From contig NZ_CP108529.1 of the NCBI RefSeq assembly GCF_036002945.1, positions 4,521,001-4,585,000 on the forward strand: a stretch of DNA of 64,000 nt. The letters are read 5' to 3'. Of this stretch, positions 7,724 through 15,731 are shown in pieces. Positions within the stretch are counted from its first letter, which is position 1; each line of letters begins with the position of its first letter. The translations under genes were made by a program, and so were the position numbers. The notes under the pieces were generated by a model that did not search any database, was not told where the DNA came from, and worked only from the letters and a program-made list of their open reading frames with translations. The DNA is from Streptomyces sp. NBC_01224. GTDB taxonomy: Bacteria > Actinomycetota > Actinomycetes > Streptomycetales > Streptomycetaceae.

Positions 7724-8446
7724 TCAGTAGGCGAGCCGGCTTCCGCCGTCCGGTGCACTGTTGCTCGCCTCGACCAGTGCATCGAGTACCGACCCCACAT
7801 CCGGCAGCCACGGCGCGGCGGATCCGGAGACAGGCTCTCCCCTGTCCGGGCGCGGCCGGGAGATCAGGGAAGGAGCCCGTTCCCAGCGCGCCTGCCCTGC
7901 CCCCACCTCGGACGGCGGAAGGACGAGATAGCCGCCCTCGCCGTGGAAACGCAGCGAGCTGGGCACCCGGTCCTTGGCATACAGCAGCTCGCCGAGCCGT
8001 TCGAGGGTGTACGGAGCGACCAGCAGCGACCACCGGGTCGGCGTCGCCACCACGGGGCCGAGCCGTGTGCCCATCCGGTCCAGCTCGGCCAGCGCCCGGG
8101 CGGCCGCCACGGCCGACAGGCTCAGCGCGCACGGGGCACGTCCGCCGGTGGCCAGCACGATCGGGGCGGTGGGCCGGTTGGCCCACCACCAGCGCACCAT
8201 GCGCTCGTCGGTGGTCGCCGCGAGGAGACCGGGATCGAAGGGGTGTGCGCCGGGTACGGCGCACTCGGGATCGGGACAGGCACAGCCACGGCCACGGTCA
8301 CCGCGACCACCGGCCGCCTCGAGTCCCACTCCGGGGAGCACGGGCCACTGCCATGCGGTGGCACAGGTCAGGACCGCGTCCAGTTGGGCGGGCCTCACCC
8401 TGCGCCGGAGCCGGAGCCTGCGTCGCCTTCCGAGGATCTCGCGCAT
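7724..8446 (-). CDS. Prim-pol-fold protein lacking the catalytic acidic motif
   Basis: 240 residues; ATG with AAAGGAA about 10 bases upstream. The order of conserved pieces is that of actinobacterial prim-pol domains: WPVLPG, a Cys-rich loop CACPDPECAVPGAHPF, WWWANRPTAPIVLATGG, then GEGGYLVLPPSE. Where the catalytic DxD strand should be, the sequence reads PCALSLSAV, so the primase site is lost. It is therefore unlikely to make primers and may be a nucleotide- or partner-binding protein. This degenerate form is common in Streptomyces to my recollection. It is divergent from the PP2C-like gene at 9015. Confidence 0.75.
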   Translation of the reverse strand: MREILGRRRRLRLRRRVRPAQLDAVLTCATAWQWPVLPGVGLEAAGGRGDRGRGCACPDPECAVPGAHPFDPGLLAATTDERMVRWWWANRPTAPIVLATGGRAPCALSLSAVAAARALAELDRMGTRLGPVVATPTRWSLLVAPYTLERLGELLYAKDRVPSSLRFHGEGGYLVLPPSEVGAGQARWERAPSLISRPRPDRGEPVSGSAAPWLPDVGSVLDALVEASNSAPDGGSRLAY

Positions 8447-8956
8447 GAGCGCTCGTTCCTTTCCGTTGAACGCCGAGGGTCCACATCACACCACGCGCAC
8501 ATCACAACGCGCGTTCATCACTTCACCGTGCGTGCATGCTCTTCAAATCTGCGGTACGGGTGGGTCGTCGGTACCGAGCATGCGCTGAGCCGGGTCGAGC
8601 AGGGGCGAGACGGGTCCGGACACAAGCATGGCGAGGAGCAGCGCACGTATCGCGCTTGTCGTCCCAAGGTGCAAACCCCGCCACTCGGGGGTGGGGGCGT
8701 GGCCGTCACAGATGAGGACGTCCGGGCCCGCTGCCAGGTTCCGGGGCGATCAGAACTGCCCCTGGCCATCATCGATTACGTACCCAGCATGCCCGAAATG
8801 ACGCTCCCTCTGGGACTTCACCCCGAGAACACCCCCTGTCGAGCACACCCAGTCGACCGCAAATAGCCGCCATAGGGTGCATTTTTTGGCCAACTTATGA
8901 GTCACTTGGACACCACAGATCCCGCAGGGACAATGCTGGACATGGCCTTACTTGTG
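8447..8956. other. Intergenic region between divergent genes
   Basis: About 500 bp with no convincing ORF on either strand. It must contain the promoters for the leftward prim-pol-like gene and the rightward PP2C-like gene. An A/T-richer stretch at about 8865-8905 (TTTTTTGGCCAACTTATGAG) is the likeliest promoter zone for the latter. Confidence 0.5.
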
Positions 8957-8992
8957 CGTGTACATGTGGATGCTACGTGTACACGTGGATGC
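8957..8992. repeat. Two 17-bp direct repeats, candidate operator
   Basis: CGTGTACATGTGGATGC (8957-8973) and CGTGTACACGTGGATGC (8976-8992) differ at one base and repeat with a 19-bp period. Each contains an approximate palindrome around GTACA. They lie just upstream of the PP2C-like gene (start 9015 or 9069), a good position for tandem regulator sites. Confidence 0.5.
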
Positions 8993-9014
8993 ACTGATAG
9001 CGGCGCAGAATGAC

Positions 9015-10439
9015 ATGGGGGTTTGCGATGCTATTCGACGAAACGCACCGGTTGGAAAGCCGACTGCCATGAGCGCCCCGCACCTGCCGAAAGTGGCTGG
9101 AATCGATCCCATGGTTCCTGTTTCAGCGCACACTGCCGGTTCTCTGTCCGAAGTACCGGCCGCCCCCGGAGCGTTCATCCAGGACCGGCTGGCCGGCTGG
9201 GTCTCCGACCTCACCACGCTGCACGAACTCACCGAGCGACTGGCCAGAACCAGCACGCTCGACGATGCGCTGCACGAACTGCTGGACGCCGGAGCCGCCC
9301 TGGTCGGTGCCCGCCGCGGTCTGGTCGTCTTCGAACCGTCCGACCACCGCGGCCCCGTAAGCACCATCGGCCTCGGGCTCGCCCATGCCGAGCTCGGGCA
9401 CATCGAGACGGTTCCGCGCAGCGCCACCTCCTACGGCCGGATCCTGGAAGGGCTCCCGGACGCCGAAGGCGCGCAGACCACTCCCGATCTGCTCGGCGAC
9501 ACCAGCCTGGATCCCCGCCGCCGCGAGGTCGCCGCCCGGCTCGGATACGCCGCCAGCTACGCCCTGCCGCTCACCGCCGAGGCGACCGGCAGACTAGGTG
9601 CCGCCGTCTGGCTGTACGACGAACCCGCCGAACCACTGGAACGCCAGCGCCATCTCATCGGCCTCTACGCCGGATACGCCGGCGAGCATCTGGCCAGGCT
9701 GCTGGAGCTGGAACGGGCCAGGGCAGATGTCGCCACCGTCACCGAGGAGCTGCTGCCCAGCCGACTGCCCCGGGTCACCGGCGTACAGCTGGCCGCACGC
9801 CATCGCACGGCACCACAGGGTGGCGGCGACTGGTACGACGCGCTGGCGCTGCCGGAAGGTGCGCTCGGTCTCGCCGTGGGCTCGGTGAACGGCTCCGGCC
9901 CGAGCGCCCTGGCCGCCATGGGCAGGCTGCGTGCCGGTCTGCGGGCGTACGCGGTGATGGAGGGCGAGGATCCGGTCGCCGTGCTCTCGGATCTGGAACT
10001 GCTGCTGCGGCTGACCGAACCCGCCCGTTCCGCAACCGCCCTGTTCGCCTACTGCGAACCCGCCCGCCGCAAGATCCTGCTGGCCGGCGCCGGCCACACG
10101 CCGCCGCTCGTGATCGGCGACCGGCGCACCGAATTCATCGAGACCTCGGTCTCCGCACCGCTGGGCATGCTCGCCTGCTGGGAGGCGCCCAGCGTGGAGA
10201 TCACTCCCGCACCCGGCGAGACCGTACTCCTCTACACCGACGGGCTGCTGCGCCGCACCGGTGACTCGGTGGACCGGGCGTTCGCACGGCTCCACACGGC
10301 AGCGGCGTGCGTACCGAAGGCGCTGCGTGACGACGCCGGGTCCGTTGCCGACCATGTGCTGCGGACCGTGCTGCCGAACGGGCTCGACCAGGGCAACAGC
10401 ACGGAGGACGTGGTCATTCTGGCCGCGCGCTTCGACTGA
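9015..10439 (+). CDS. GAF plus SpoIIE-type PP2C-like phosphatase with altered metal ligand
   Basis: 474 residues from ATG 9015; ATG 9069, preceded by GGAAAG, is an alternative start. Residues about 60-215 (LTTLHELTERLART onward) look like a GAF sensor. The C-terminal ~230 residues are a PP2C/SpoIIE fold, starting at ELLPSRLPRVTGVQLAARH and including GGGDWYD with the first metal Asp and STEDVVILAARF with the last. The central motif, normally GDVxGHG, reads GSVNGSG, so one metal-binding Asp is replaced by Ser. Such proteins normally dephosphorylate STAS anti-anti-sigma factors; this one may be weakened or a pseudophosphatase. RsbW-like proteins at 5198 and 12086 are nearby but not in the same operon. 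Confidence 0.85.
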   Translation: MGVCDAIRRNAPVGKPTAMSAPHLPKVAGIDPMVPVSAHTAGSLSEVPAAPGAFIQDRLAGWVSDLTTLHELTERLARTSTLDDALHELLDAGAALVGARRGLVVFEPSDHRGPVSTIGLGLAHAELGHIETVPRSATSYGRILEGLPDAEGAQTTPDLLGDTSLDPRRREVAARLGYAASYALPLTAEATGRLGAAVWLYDEPAEPLERQRHLIGLYAGYAGEHLARLLELERARADVATVTEELLPSRLPRVTGVQLAARHRTAPQGGGDWYDALALPEGALGLAVGSVNGSGPSALAAMGRLRAGLRAYAVMEGEDPVAVLSDLELLLRLTEPARSATALFAYCEPARRKILLAGAGHTPPLVIGDRRTEFIETSVSAPLGMLACWEAPSVEITPAPGETVLLYTDGLLRRTGDSVDRAFARLHTAAACVPKALRDDAGSVADHVLRTVLPNGLDQGNSTEDVVILAARFD

Positions 10440-10574
10440 GCCGGCCGGCCCGCCCCGACCGCGCTGTGCAACCCGCCGCGGCCAAGCTGTGTAACAGGTC
10501 TTCCGGCCCTGTGCCCCCTTCCGTACGCCCGTACGATGGACGGGGTCCAGTGTCGTATCAAGGAGAGACAGATC

Positions 10575-12038
10575 GTGGCTGAGGAGCTCACCCCGGAGAA
10601 CCCGGAGACCGAAGAAGAAGAGACGGTCAAGCAGCGGAAGAACGGCCTGTACCCGGGCGTCTCCGATGAACTCGCCGCGAACATGAAGTCCGGTTGGGCC
10701 GATACCGAGCTGCACGGCCTCGAACCCATCGCCCAGGCCGAGCACACCGCCGCCCGCCGCGCCGCGCTCTCCGCGCGCTTCCCCGGTGAACGTCTGGTCA
10801 TCCCCGCGGGCAAGCTGAAGACCCGCTCCAATGACACCGAGTACGCCTTCCGCGCCTCCACCGAGTACGCGTACCTCACCGGCGACCAGACCCAGGACGG
10901 CGTCCTCGTACTGGAGCCGACCCAGGACGGCCATGAGGCGACCATCCACCTGCTGCCGCGCTCCAACCGCGAGAACGGCGAGTTCTGGCTCGACGGCCAG
11001 GGCGAACTGTGGGTCGGCCGCCGCCACTCCCTCGCCGAGGCCGAGCAGCTGCTGGGCATCCCGGCGAAGGATGTGCGCGAGCTCCCGGCCACGCTGGTCG
11101 AGGCCACCGGCCCGGTCCGTAACGTCCGCGGCCACGACGCCGGCATCGAGGCCGCGCTGACCGACAAGGTCACCGCGGAGCGCGACGAGGAACTGCGCGT
11201 CTTCCTCTCCGAGGCCCGACTGGTCAAGGACGCCTTCGAGATCGCGGAACTGCAGAAGGCCTGCGACGCCACTGCACGCGGCTTCGAGGACGTCGTCAAG
11301 GTTCTCGACAAGGCCGAGGCGACGAGCGAGCGCTATATCGAGGGCACCTTCTTCCTGCGCGCCCGCATCGAGGGCAACGACATCGGCTACGGCTCGATCT
11401 GCGCGGCCGGCCCGCACGCCACCACCCTGCACTGGGTGCGCAACGACGGCGCGGTGCGCTCCGGCGAGCTGCTGCTGCTCGACGCCGGTGTGGAGACCAA
11501 TGACCTCTACACCGCCGACGTGACGCGCACCCTTCCGATCAACGGCACGTTCACGCCGCTGCAGCGGAAGATCTATGACGCCGTGTACGAGGCCCAGGAA
11601 GCGGGCATCGCAGCCGTCAAGCCCGGTGCCGACTACCGCGACTTCCACGACGCCGCGCAGCGCGTGCTCGCCGAGAAGCTCGTCGAGTGGGGCCTGCTGG
11701 GCGACCTGTCCGTGGACAAGGTCCTGGAGCTGGGCCTCCAGCGCCGCTGGACGCTGCACGGCACCGGCCACATGCTCGGCATGGACGTCCACGACTGCGC
11801 CGCCGCGCGCACCGAGACCTATGTCAACGGAACGCTCGAGCCCGGCGTATGCCTCACGGTCGAGCCCGGTCTGTACTTCCAGACCGACGACTTGACCGTC
11901 CCCGAGGAGTACCGGGGCATCGGCGTCCGGATCGAGGACGACATCCTCGTCACCGAGGACGGCAACCGGAACCTCTCCGACAAGCTGCCGCGCCGGGCCG
12001 ACGAGGTCGAGGCGTGGATGGCTCAGCTCAAGGGCTGA
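10575..12038 (+). CDS. pepP: Aminopeptidase P (Xaa-Pro aminopeptidase)
   Basis: 487 residues from GTG 10575, which has AAGGAGAG 9 bases upstream. An AMP_N domain (about 60-220) is followed by a pita-bread M24 domain. The dinuclear metal ligands are visible in LLLDAGVETNDLYTADVTR (two Asp), HGTGHMLGMDVHD (His), TVEPGLYF (Glu) and GVRIEDDIL (Glu). It removes N-terminal residues preceding proline, in the cytosol. Length and architecture are normal. It ends 47 bp before a convergent gene, with which it shares a terminator hairpin. Confidence 0.95.
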   Translation: MAEELTPENPETEEEETVKQRKNGLYPGVSDELAANMKSGWADTELHGLEPIAQAEHTAARRAALSARFPGERLVIPAGKLKTRSNDTEYAFRASTEYAYLTGDQTQDGVLVLEPTQDGHEATIHLLPRSNRENGEFWLDGQGELWVGRRHSLAEAEQLLGIPAKDVRELPATLVEATGPVRNVRGHDAGIEAALTDKVTAERDEELRVFLSEARLVKDAFEIAELQKACDATARGFEDVVKVLDKAEATSERYIEGTFFLRARIEGNDIGYGSICAAGPHATTLHWVRNDGAVRSGELLLLDAGVETNDLYTADVTRTLPINGTFTPLQRKIYDAVYEAQEAGIAAVKPGADYRDFHDAAQRVLAEKLVEWGLLGDLSVDKVLELGLQRRWTLHGTGHMLGMDVHDCAAARTETYVNGTLEPGVCLTVEPGLYFQTDDLTVPEEYRGIGVRIEDDILVTEDGNRNLSDKLPRRADEVEAWMAQLKG

Positions 12039-12071
12039 TCCGGAACGTCCGGCAACGGACCTCCGCGCGTC

Positions 12072-12113
12072 GAAGGGCGCCCCGCTCAGGACACCATGAG
12101 CAGGGCGCCCTTC
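12072..12113. terminator. Bidirectional terminator overlapping the 3' end of the ATP-binding protein gene
   Basis: GAAGGGCGCCC (12072-12082) pairs with GGGCGCCCTTC (12103-12113), extended inside by GCTCA/TGAGC around an 8-nt loop. It sits between convergent pepP and the leftward gene; the right arm and the leftward stop codon (12086-12088) lie inside the hairpin. Confidence 0.8.
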
Positions 12114-12613
12114 CGCCATTTCAGGACCTTGTCGAAACTCACCACGGCGCCACGGCCCGGACGGTTGCCGAAGTGAACGTGATCGGCAAGCTGCTCGATC
12201 AGACAGAGACCCCGGCCGTCCTCCGCACTGAGCGACGGGTACAGCTGGGGATCGTGCTGCTGCGCGGAGGTACGCAGCGTGCGCCAGGCGGGGAAACCGG
12301 GCCCCGAATCAGCGACTTCGATACGGCACTTCTCGCCGTCCAGATAAGCGGTGACCCGGTACTGCCCACTGGCCGCCCCCGTCGGCTCGTCCCATACGTC
12401 CCACAGATCCGGGCCGACGCTCAGTTCTCCCTGGACCCTGCGGTCACCGCCGTGCTCAACGGCGTTGGCACAGGCCTCACTGAGCGCGACCGAAAGGTCG
12501 AAGGAGATCTCCGGATCCACGCCCGCGGTCTCCATCGCGCCCAGCAGGAAACGACGGGCGAGCGGAACGCTCGCAGCCTCGCGCCGCAAATGGAGGGACC
12601 ACCAGATGCTCAT
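12086..12613 (-). CDS. RsbW-like ATP-binding protein (HATPase_c_2)
   Basis: 175 residues. ATG at 12613 is chosen because AGGAGG lies about 8 bases upstream; the longer open frame begins in intergenic sequence. GHKL motifs: LSEACANAVEHGG (N box), VADSGPGFP (G1) and DGRGLCLIEQLADHVHFG (G2). It probably phosphorylates or sequesters an anti-anti-sigma factor, as other Streptomyces members of this large family do. It is a lone gene; its partner is not visible nearby. Confidence 0.88.
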   Translation of the reverse strand: MSIWWSLHLRREAASVPLARRFLLGAMETAGVDPEISFDLSVALSEACANAVEHGGDRRVQGELSVGPDLWDVWDEPTGAASGQYRVTAYLDGEKCRIEVADSGPGFPAWRTLRTSAQQHDPQLYPSLSAEDGRGLCLIEQLADHVHFGNRPGRGAVVSFDKVLKWRKGALLMVS

Positions 12614-12872
12614 GCTCCAGCCTCCTGGCTGCGGCTCGACATACCGATACGTATTGCCGCGCAGGACCGTTCGTAAGCACAGACCGGATGTGAGACCGCT
12701 CATTCGGCGGATACCAGCACTCCGTACACCCGTGTATGCCAGACGCGGCCGATGGCCCCGACCGGTGTCCAAACCGGTCACAGCGGCCCCGGCCCGCATC
12801 CAATCGGACGGAAGGTGACCTTCCGGACCTGCCGTACGGAGGCCCGGGGCACGGTGCGATGATGACCTCGCC

Positions 12873-13676
12873 ATGTCTATGCCTGTCGCCCGCGCCGGAG
12901 CCGGTCTGCGGCTCCTGAGGGCCGCGGTGTTCACCGCGGTCTGTGTCGCGCTGTCCGCGGCAGGTCACTCCCTGGCTTCCTGCGCGGCCGTCCCCTGGTG
13001 GACCCTGCTCGCCGGATTCCTGGGGATCTTCGCGGTGACGGCACCGCTCGCCGGACGCGAGCGCTCGCTGCCGTCCATCGCCGCCGCGCTGGCCGGCGGA
13101 CAGATCGCCCTGCACACCCTCTTCGGCGTGGGTACGCACACCACCTCGACGGACACCGCAGCGGGCGACGACTCACTGATCCGGTTCGCGGCAAGCCTCG
13201 TGTGCGGCATGGGCCCCGCGCAGTTGAACGCCGCCGAAGCGCGCCGCATCGTCACCACCGCGGGCATCGCCCCGGCGTCGGTGACGGCCGGCGGACACCA
13301 GCACATGGCCTCCGCAAGCGGCTCGGACCCGGCCGCCCTCCCCGGTCTGCTGCCCAGCCTGCCCATGCTGCTCGGCCACCTGCTGGCCGCCGTTGCCACC
13401 GGCTGGCTGCTGCGACGCGGCGAGATCGCCCTGTTCCGGCTGGCCCGGCTCTCCGCGCACGGCGCCCAGCAGGTCGCGGCCGGGGCCCGGTTGCGTGCGC
13501 TGCGCGCCGCGCTCGCGCTCGTGAATGCCCTGCGCGCCGGACTTCCCGGGGGCCCGGCAACCGGGCCGCGCACCCCCCGTACCGCAGTCGACGCCCCGGC
13601 CCCAACCACCGGGGACCCGTTGCAGCACATGGTGATCAGGCGCGGGCCGCCCCCCGTATACGCACTCGCAGCCTGA
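12873..13676 (+). CDS. Putative integral membrane protein heading the copper gene cluster
   Basis: 267 residues. Hydrophobic segments are seen at about 13-33, 41-60, 66-84 and 160-178, separated by a His/Met-containing loop (GGHQHMASASGSD) that could bind copper, and followed by a basic, Pro-rich tail. No domain is recognised with certainty; similar proteins sit next to YcnI genes in other streptomycetes as I recall. It is divergent from the ATP-binding gene and co-directional with the copper genes that begin 166 bp downstream, so a role in copper or metal handling is an inference from context. Confidence 0.7.
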   Translation: MSMPVARAGAGLRLLRAAVFTAVCVALSAAGHSLASCAAVPWWTLLAGFLGIFAVTAPLAGRERSLPSIAAALAGGQIALHTLFGVGTHTTSTDTAAGDDSLIRFAASLVCGMGPAQLNAAEARRIVTTAGIAPASVTAGGHQHMASASGSDPAALPGLLPSLPMLLGHLLAAVATGWLLRRGEIALFRLARLSAHGAQQVAAGARLRALRAALALVNALRAGLPGGPATGPRTPRTAVDAPAPTTGDPLQHMVIRRGPPPVYALAA

Positions 13677-13842
13677 CGCGACACCCTCCACTCGATGCAC
13701 GCACGACTCGACTCACGCACCCACCCGGTGCCGTGCGAGTCGGCGTAGGCATGCCGCACATGAGGTAGAGGTGTCGCGATGCCGTCGCGCACCCGCGCGC
13801 CGGACCACCTTTCCTTCGTGCTTCCGTGGAGAGACTCCTGTC

Positions 13843-14571
13843 ATGAACGTTTCCCGCATTGCCCTCGCCGGCGGCATCGCCGCGTCCACCGTGCTGATCC
13901 TCGCCGGTACGGCCTCCGCGCACGTCAGCGTGCAGCCCCAGGGCGAGGCCGCCAAGGGCGGTTACGCCACCGTCAACTTCAAGGTCCCCAACGAGCGCGA
14001 CAACGCCGCGACGACCAAGGTCGAGGTCAACTTCCCGACCGACCACCCGTTGGCCTCCGTCATGCCGCAGGCCGTGCCCGGCTGGGACATCGAGGTCACC
14101 AGGAGCAAGCTGGCCAAGCCGCTCGAGATGCATGGCCAGAAGATCAACGAGGCCGTCTCCAAGGTCACCTGGACGGCCAAGGGCGACAAGGACGAGCGCG
14201 GCATCCGCCCGGGCGACTTCCAGCAGTTCCCGCTCTCCATCGGCCAGCTTCCCGAGGACGCCGACCAGCTGGTGTTCAAGGCCATCCAGACGTACGACAA
14301 CAAGGAAGTCGTCCGCTGGATCGAGGAGCAGAAGGACGGTGCCGCCGAGCCCGAGAGCCCGGCACCGGTCCTCAAGCTGACCGCGGCGACCGCCGACGAG
14401 CACAGCGCAGCCGCCGGCGCCACCGCGAAAGCAGCGGACAAGCAGACGACGGCCGCGTCGGACGAGTCTTCCAGTGACACCACGGCCCGCGTCCTCGGCA
14501 TCGTCGGCATCGTCATCGGCGCCGCGGGGGTGACCTTCGGCGTCCTCGCCGGCCGCCGCCGCACCGCCTGA
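13843..14571 (+). CDS. YcnI family (DUF1775) copper-binding membrane protein
   Basis: 242 residues from ATG 13843, with GGAGAG 10 bases upstream. A signal peptide ends at GTASAHVS, leaving an N-terminal His on the mature protein, the copper ligand of YcnI/DUF1775 domains. The domain covers about residues 25-175 and includes the VPGWDIEV and RWIE stretches. An Ala/Thr-rich linker leads to a C-terminal membrane helix (VLGIVGIVIGAAGVTFGVL) ending in RRR. It works at the outer membrane face in copper delivery. It is the first of five genes reading rightward through Sco1, PCuAC, CopCD and DyP. Confidence 0.92.
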   Translation: MNVSRIALAGGIAASTVLILAGTASAHVSVQPQGEAAKGGYATVNFKVPNERDNAATTKVEVNFPTDHPLASVMPQAVPGWDIEVTRSKLAKPLEMHGQKINEAVSKVTWTAKGDKDERGIRPGDFQQFPLSIGQLPEDADQLVFKAIQTYDNKEVVRWIEEQKDGAAEPESPAPVLKLTAATADEHSAAAGATAKAADKQTTAASDESSSDTTARVLGIVGIVIGAAGVTFGVLAGRRRTA

Positions 14572-14617
14572 CCCACAGCCCCATCAGTCCCACCGACCCA
14601 CCAGGAATCAGTGCTCC

Positions 14618-15271
14618 ATGCGTAAGAAAACGGTGCTGGCCGCGGCGTTCGTCGCCGCGGCCGCGCTCACCCTGTCCGCCTGCGGCAGCAGCGACGACGG
14701 CGCGAAGAAGCCCATCGCCGATGTGTCCGTCCAGGCCAAGACCAAGGCCGCGACGGTACTCGACCAGCCGTTCACCAAGCCCGACCTCGTCCTCACCGAC
14801 ACCCACGGCAAGAAGTACGACCTCCGTGAGCAGACCAAGGGCAAGCCGACGCTGATCTACTTCGGCTACACCAACTGCCCCGACGTCTGCCCGCTCATCA
14901 TGAGCAACATCGCCATCGCCAAGAAGTCCCTCCCCAAGGCCGACCAGGACAAGCTCCAGGTCGTCTTCGTCACCACCGACCCCGAGCGGGACACCCCGGC
15001 CTCACTCGGCAGCTGGCTCAAGGCCCAGGACGCCTCCTTCATCGGCCTCACCGGCGACTTCCCGACCATCCAGGCGGGCGCGCGCCAGATCGGCATCGGC
15101 ATCGACGCCCCGAAGAAGGAGAAGGACGGCACGGTCGTCTCGATGCACGGCTCCCAGGTCATCGCGTTCTCCCCGAAGACCGACAAGGGGTACCTCGTAT
15201 ACAGCGAGGACACCTCGCCCGACGACTACACCAAGGACCTCCCCAAGATCGTCAAGGGGGAGACTCCGTGA
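14618..15271 (+). CDS. SCO1/SenC-type copper chaperone lipoprotein
   Basis: 217 residues. A lipoprotein signal with lipobox LSAC is followed by a thioredoxin fold carrying TNCPDVCP (copper-binding CxxxC), a TTDPERDTP strand and the distal His in MHGSQV. SCO1 proteins insert copper into the CuA site of cytochrome c oxidase and may act as thiol reductants. The stop overlaps the start of the PCuAC gene (GTGA), so the two are coupled, consistent with joint copper delivery to oxidase. Confidence 0.95.
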   Translation: MRKKTVLAAAFVAAAALTLSACGSSDDGAKKPIADVSVQAKTKAATVLDQPFTKPDLVLTDTHGKKYDLREQTKGKPTLIYFGYTNCPDVCPLIMSNIAIAKKSLPKADQDKLQVVFVTTDPERDTPASLGSWLKAQDASFIGLTGDFPTIQAGARQIGIGIDAPKKEKDGTVVSMHGSQVIAFSPKTDKGYLVYSEDTSPDDYTKDLPKIVKGETP

Positions 15272-15717
15272 ACCGCCGCACCACCCTCGCCGGCGTCATC
15301 GCCCTCACCACCGGGCTGACACTGGCGGGGTGCTCGTCCTCGGACAGCAAGCCCGAGCTGAAGGTGACCGGCGCGTTCATGCCGCAGCCCGTCAGCGACA
15401 TGGCGGCCGGTTTCCTCGTCGTCAAGAACAGCGGCGGCACGTCCGACCGGCTCACCTCGGTCACCAGCCCGCTCTCGGACGACGTCACGATCCACGAGAC
15501 GAAGAACCAGACGATGCGCATGGTGACGTCCTTCGAGGTGCCCGCGGGCGGCGAGCTGGATCTGGAACGCGGCGGAAGCCACATCATGTTCATGAAGCTC
15601 AAGCAGCAGCCCAAGCAGGGCGAGAAGGTGTCCGTGGAGCTGCACTTCGAGAAGGCCGACCCGATAAAGGTCGACCTTCCCGTGAAGGAGACCACCCACA
15701 ACCCGAAGAAGCAGTGA
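15268..15717 (+). CDS. PCuAC family copper chaperone lipoprotein
   Basis: 149 residues; GTG start overlapping the preceding stop. The lipobox is LAGC. The PCuAC domain shows its copper ligands in order: VTIHETKNQTMRM (His and Met), then GGSHIMFM (His and Met). It takes up Cu(I) extracellularly and hands it to Sco1 or directly to the oxidase CuA site. Its position between sco1 and copCD fits one copper-assembly operon. Confidence 0.93.
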   Translation: MNRRTTLAGVIALTTGLTLAGCSSSDSKPELKVTGAFMPQPVSDMAAGFLVVKNSGGTSDRLTSVTSPLSDDVTIHETKNQTMRMVTSFEVPAGGELDLERGGSHIMFMKLKQQPKQGEKVSVELHFEKADPIKVDLPVKETTHNPKKQ

Positions 15718-15731
15718 GGGACTGACTCGCC

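Noticed and set aside
8595..8625. TCGAGCAGGGG as a second copy of the thiC-inserted repeat
   Set aside because: Only about 11 bases match and the other hairpin arm is missing.
9594..12119. 841-codon open frame antisense to the PP2C-like and pepP genes
   Set aside because: Spans two well-supported genes on the other strand and has shadow-like composition.
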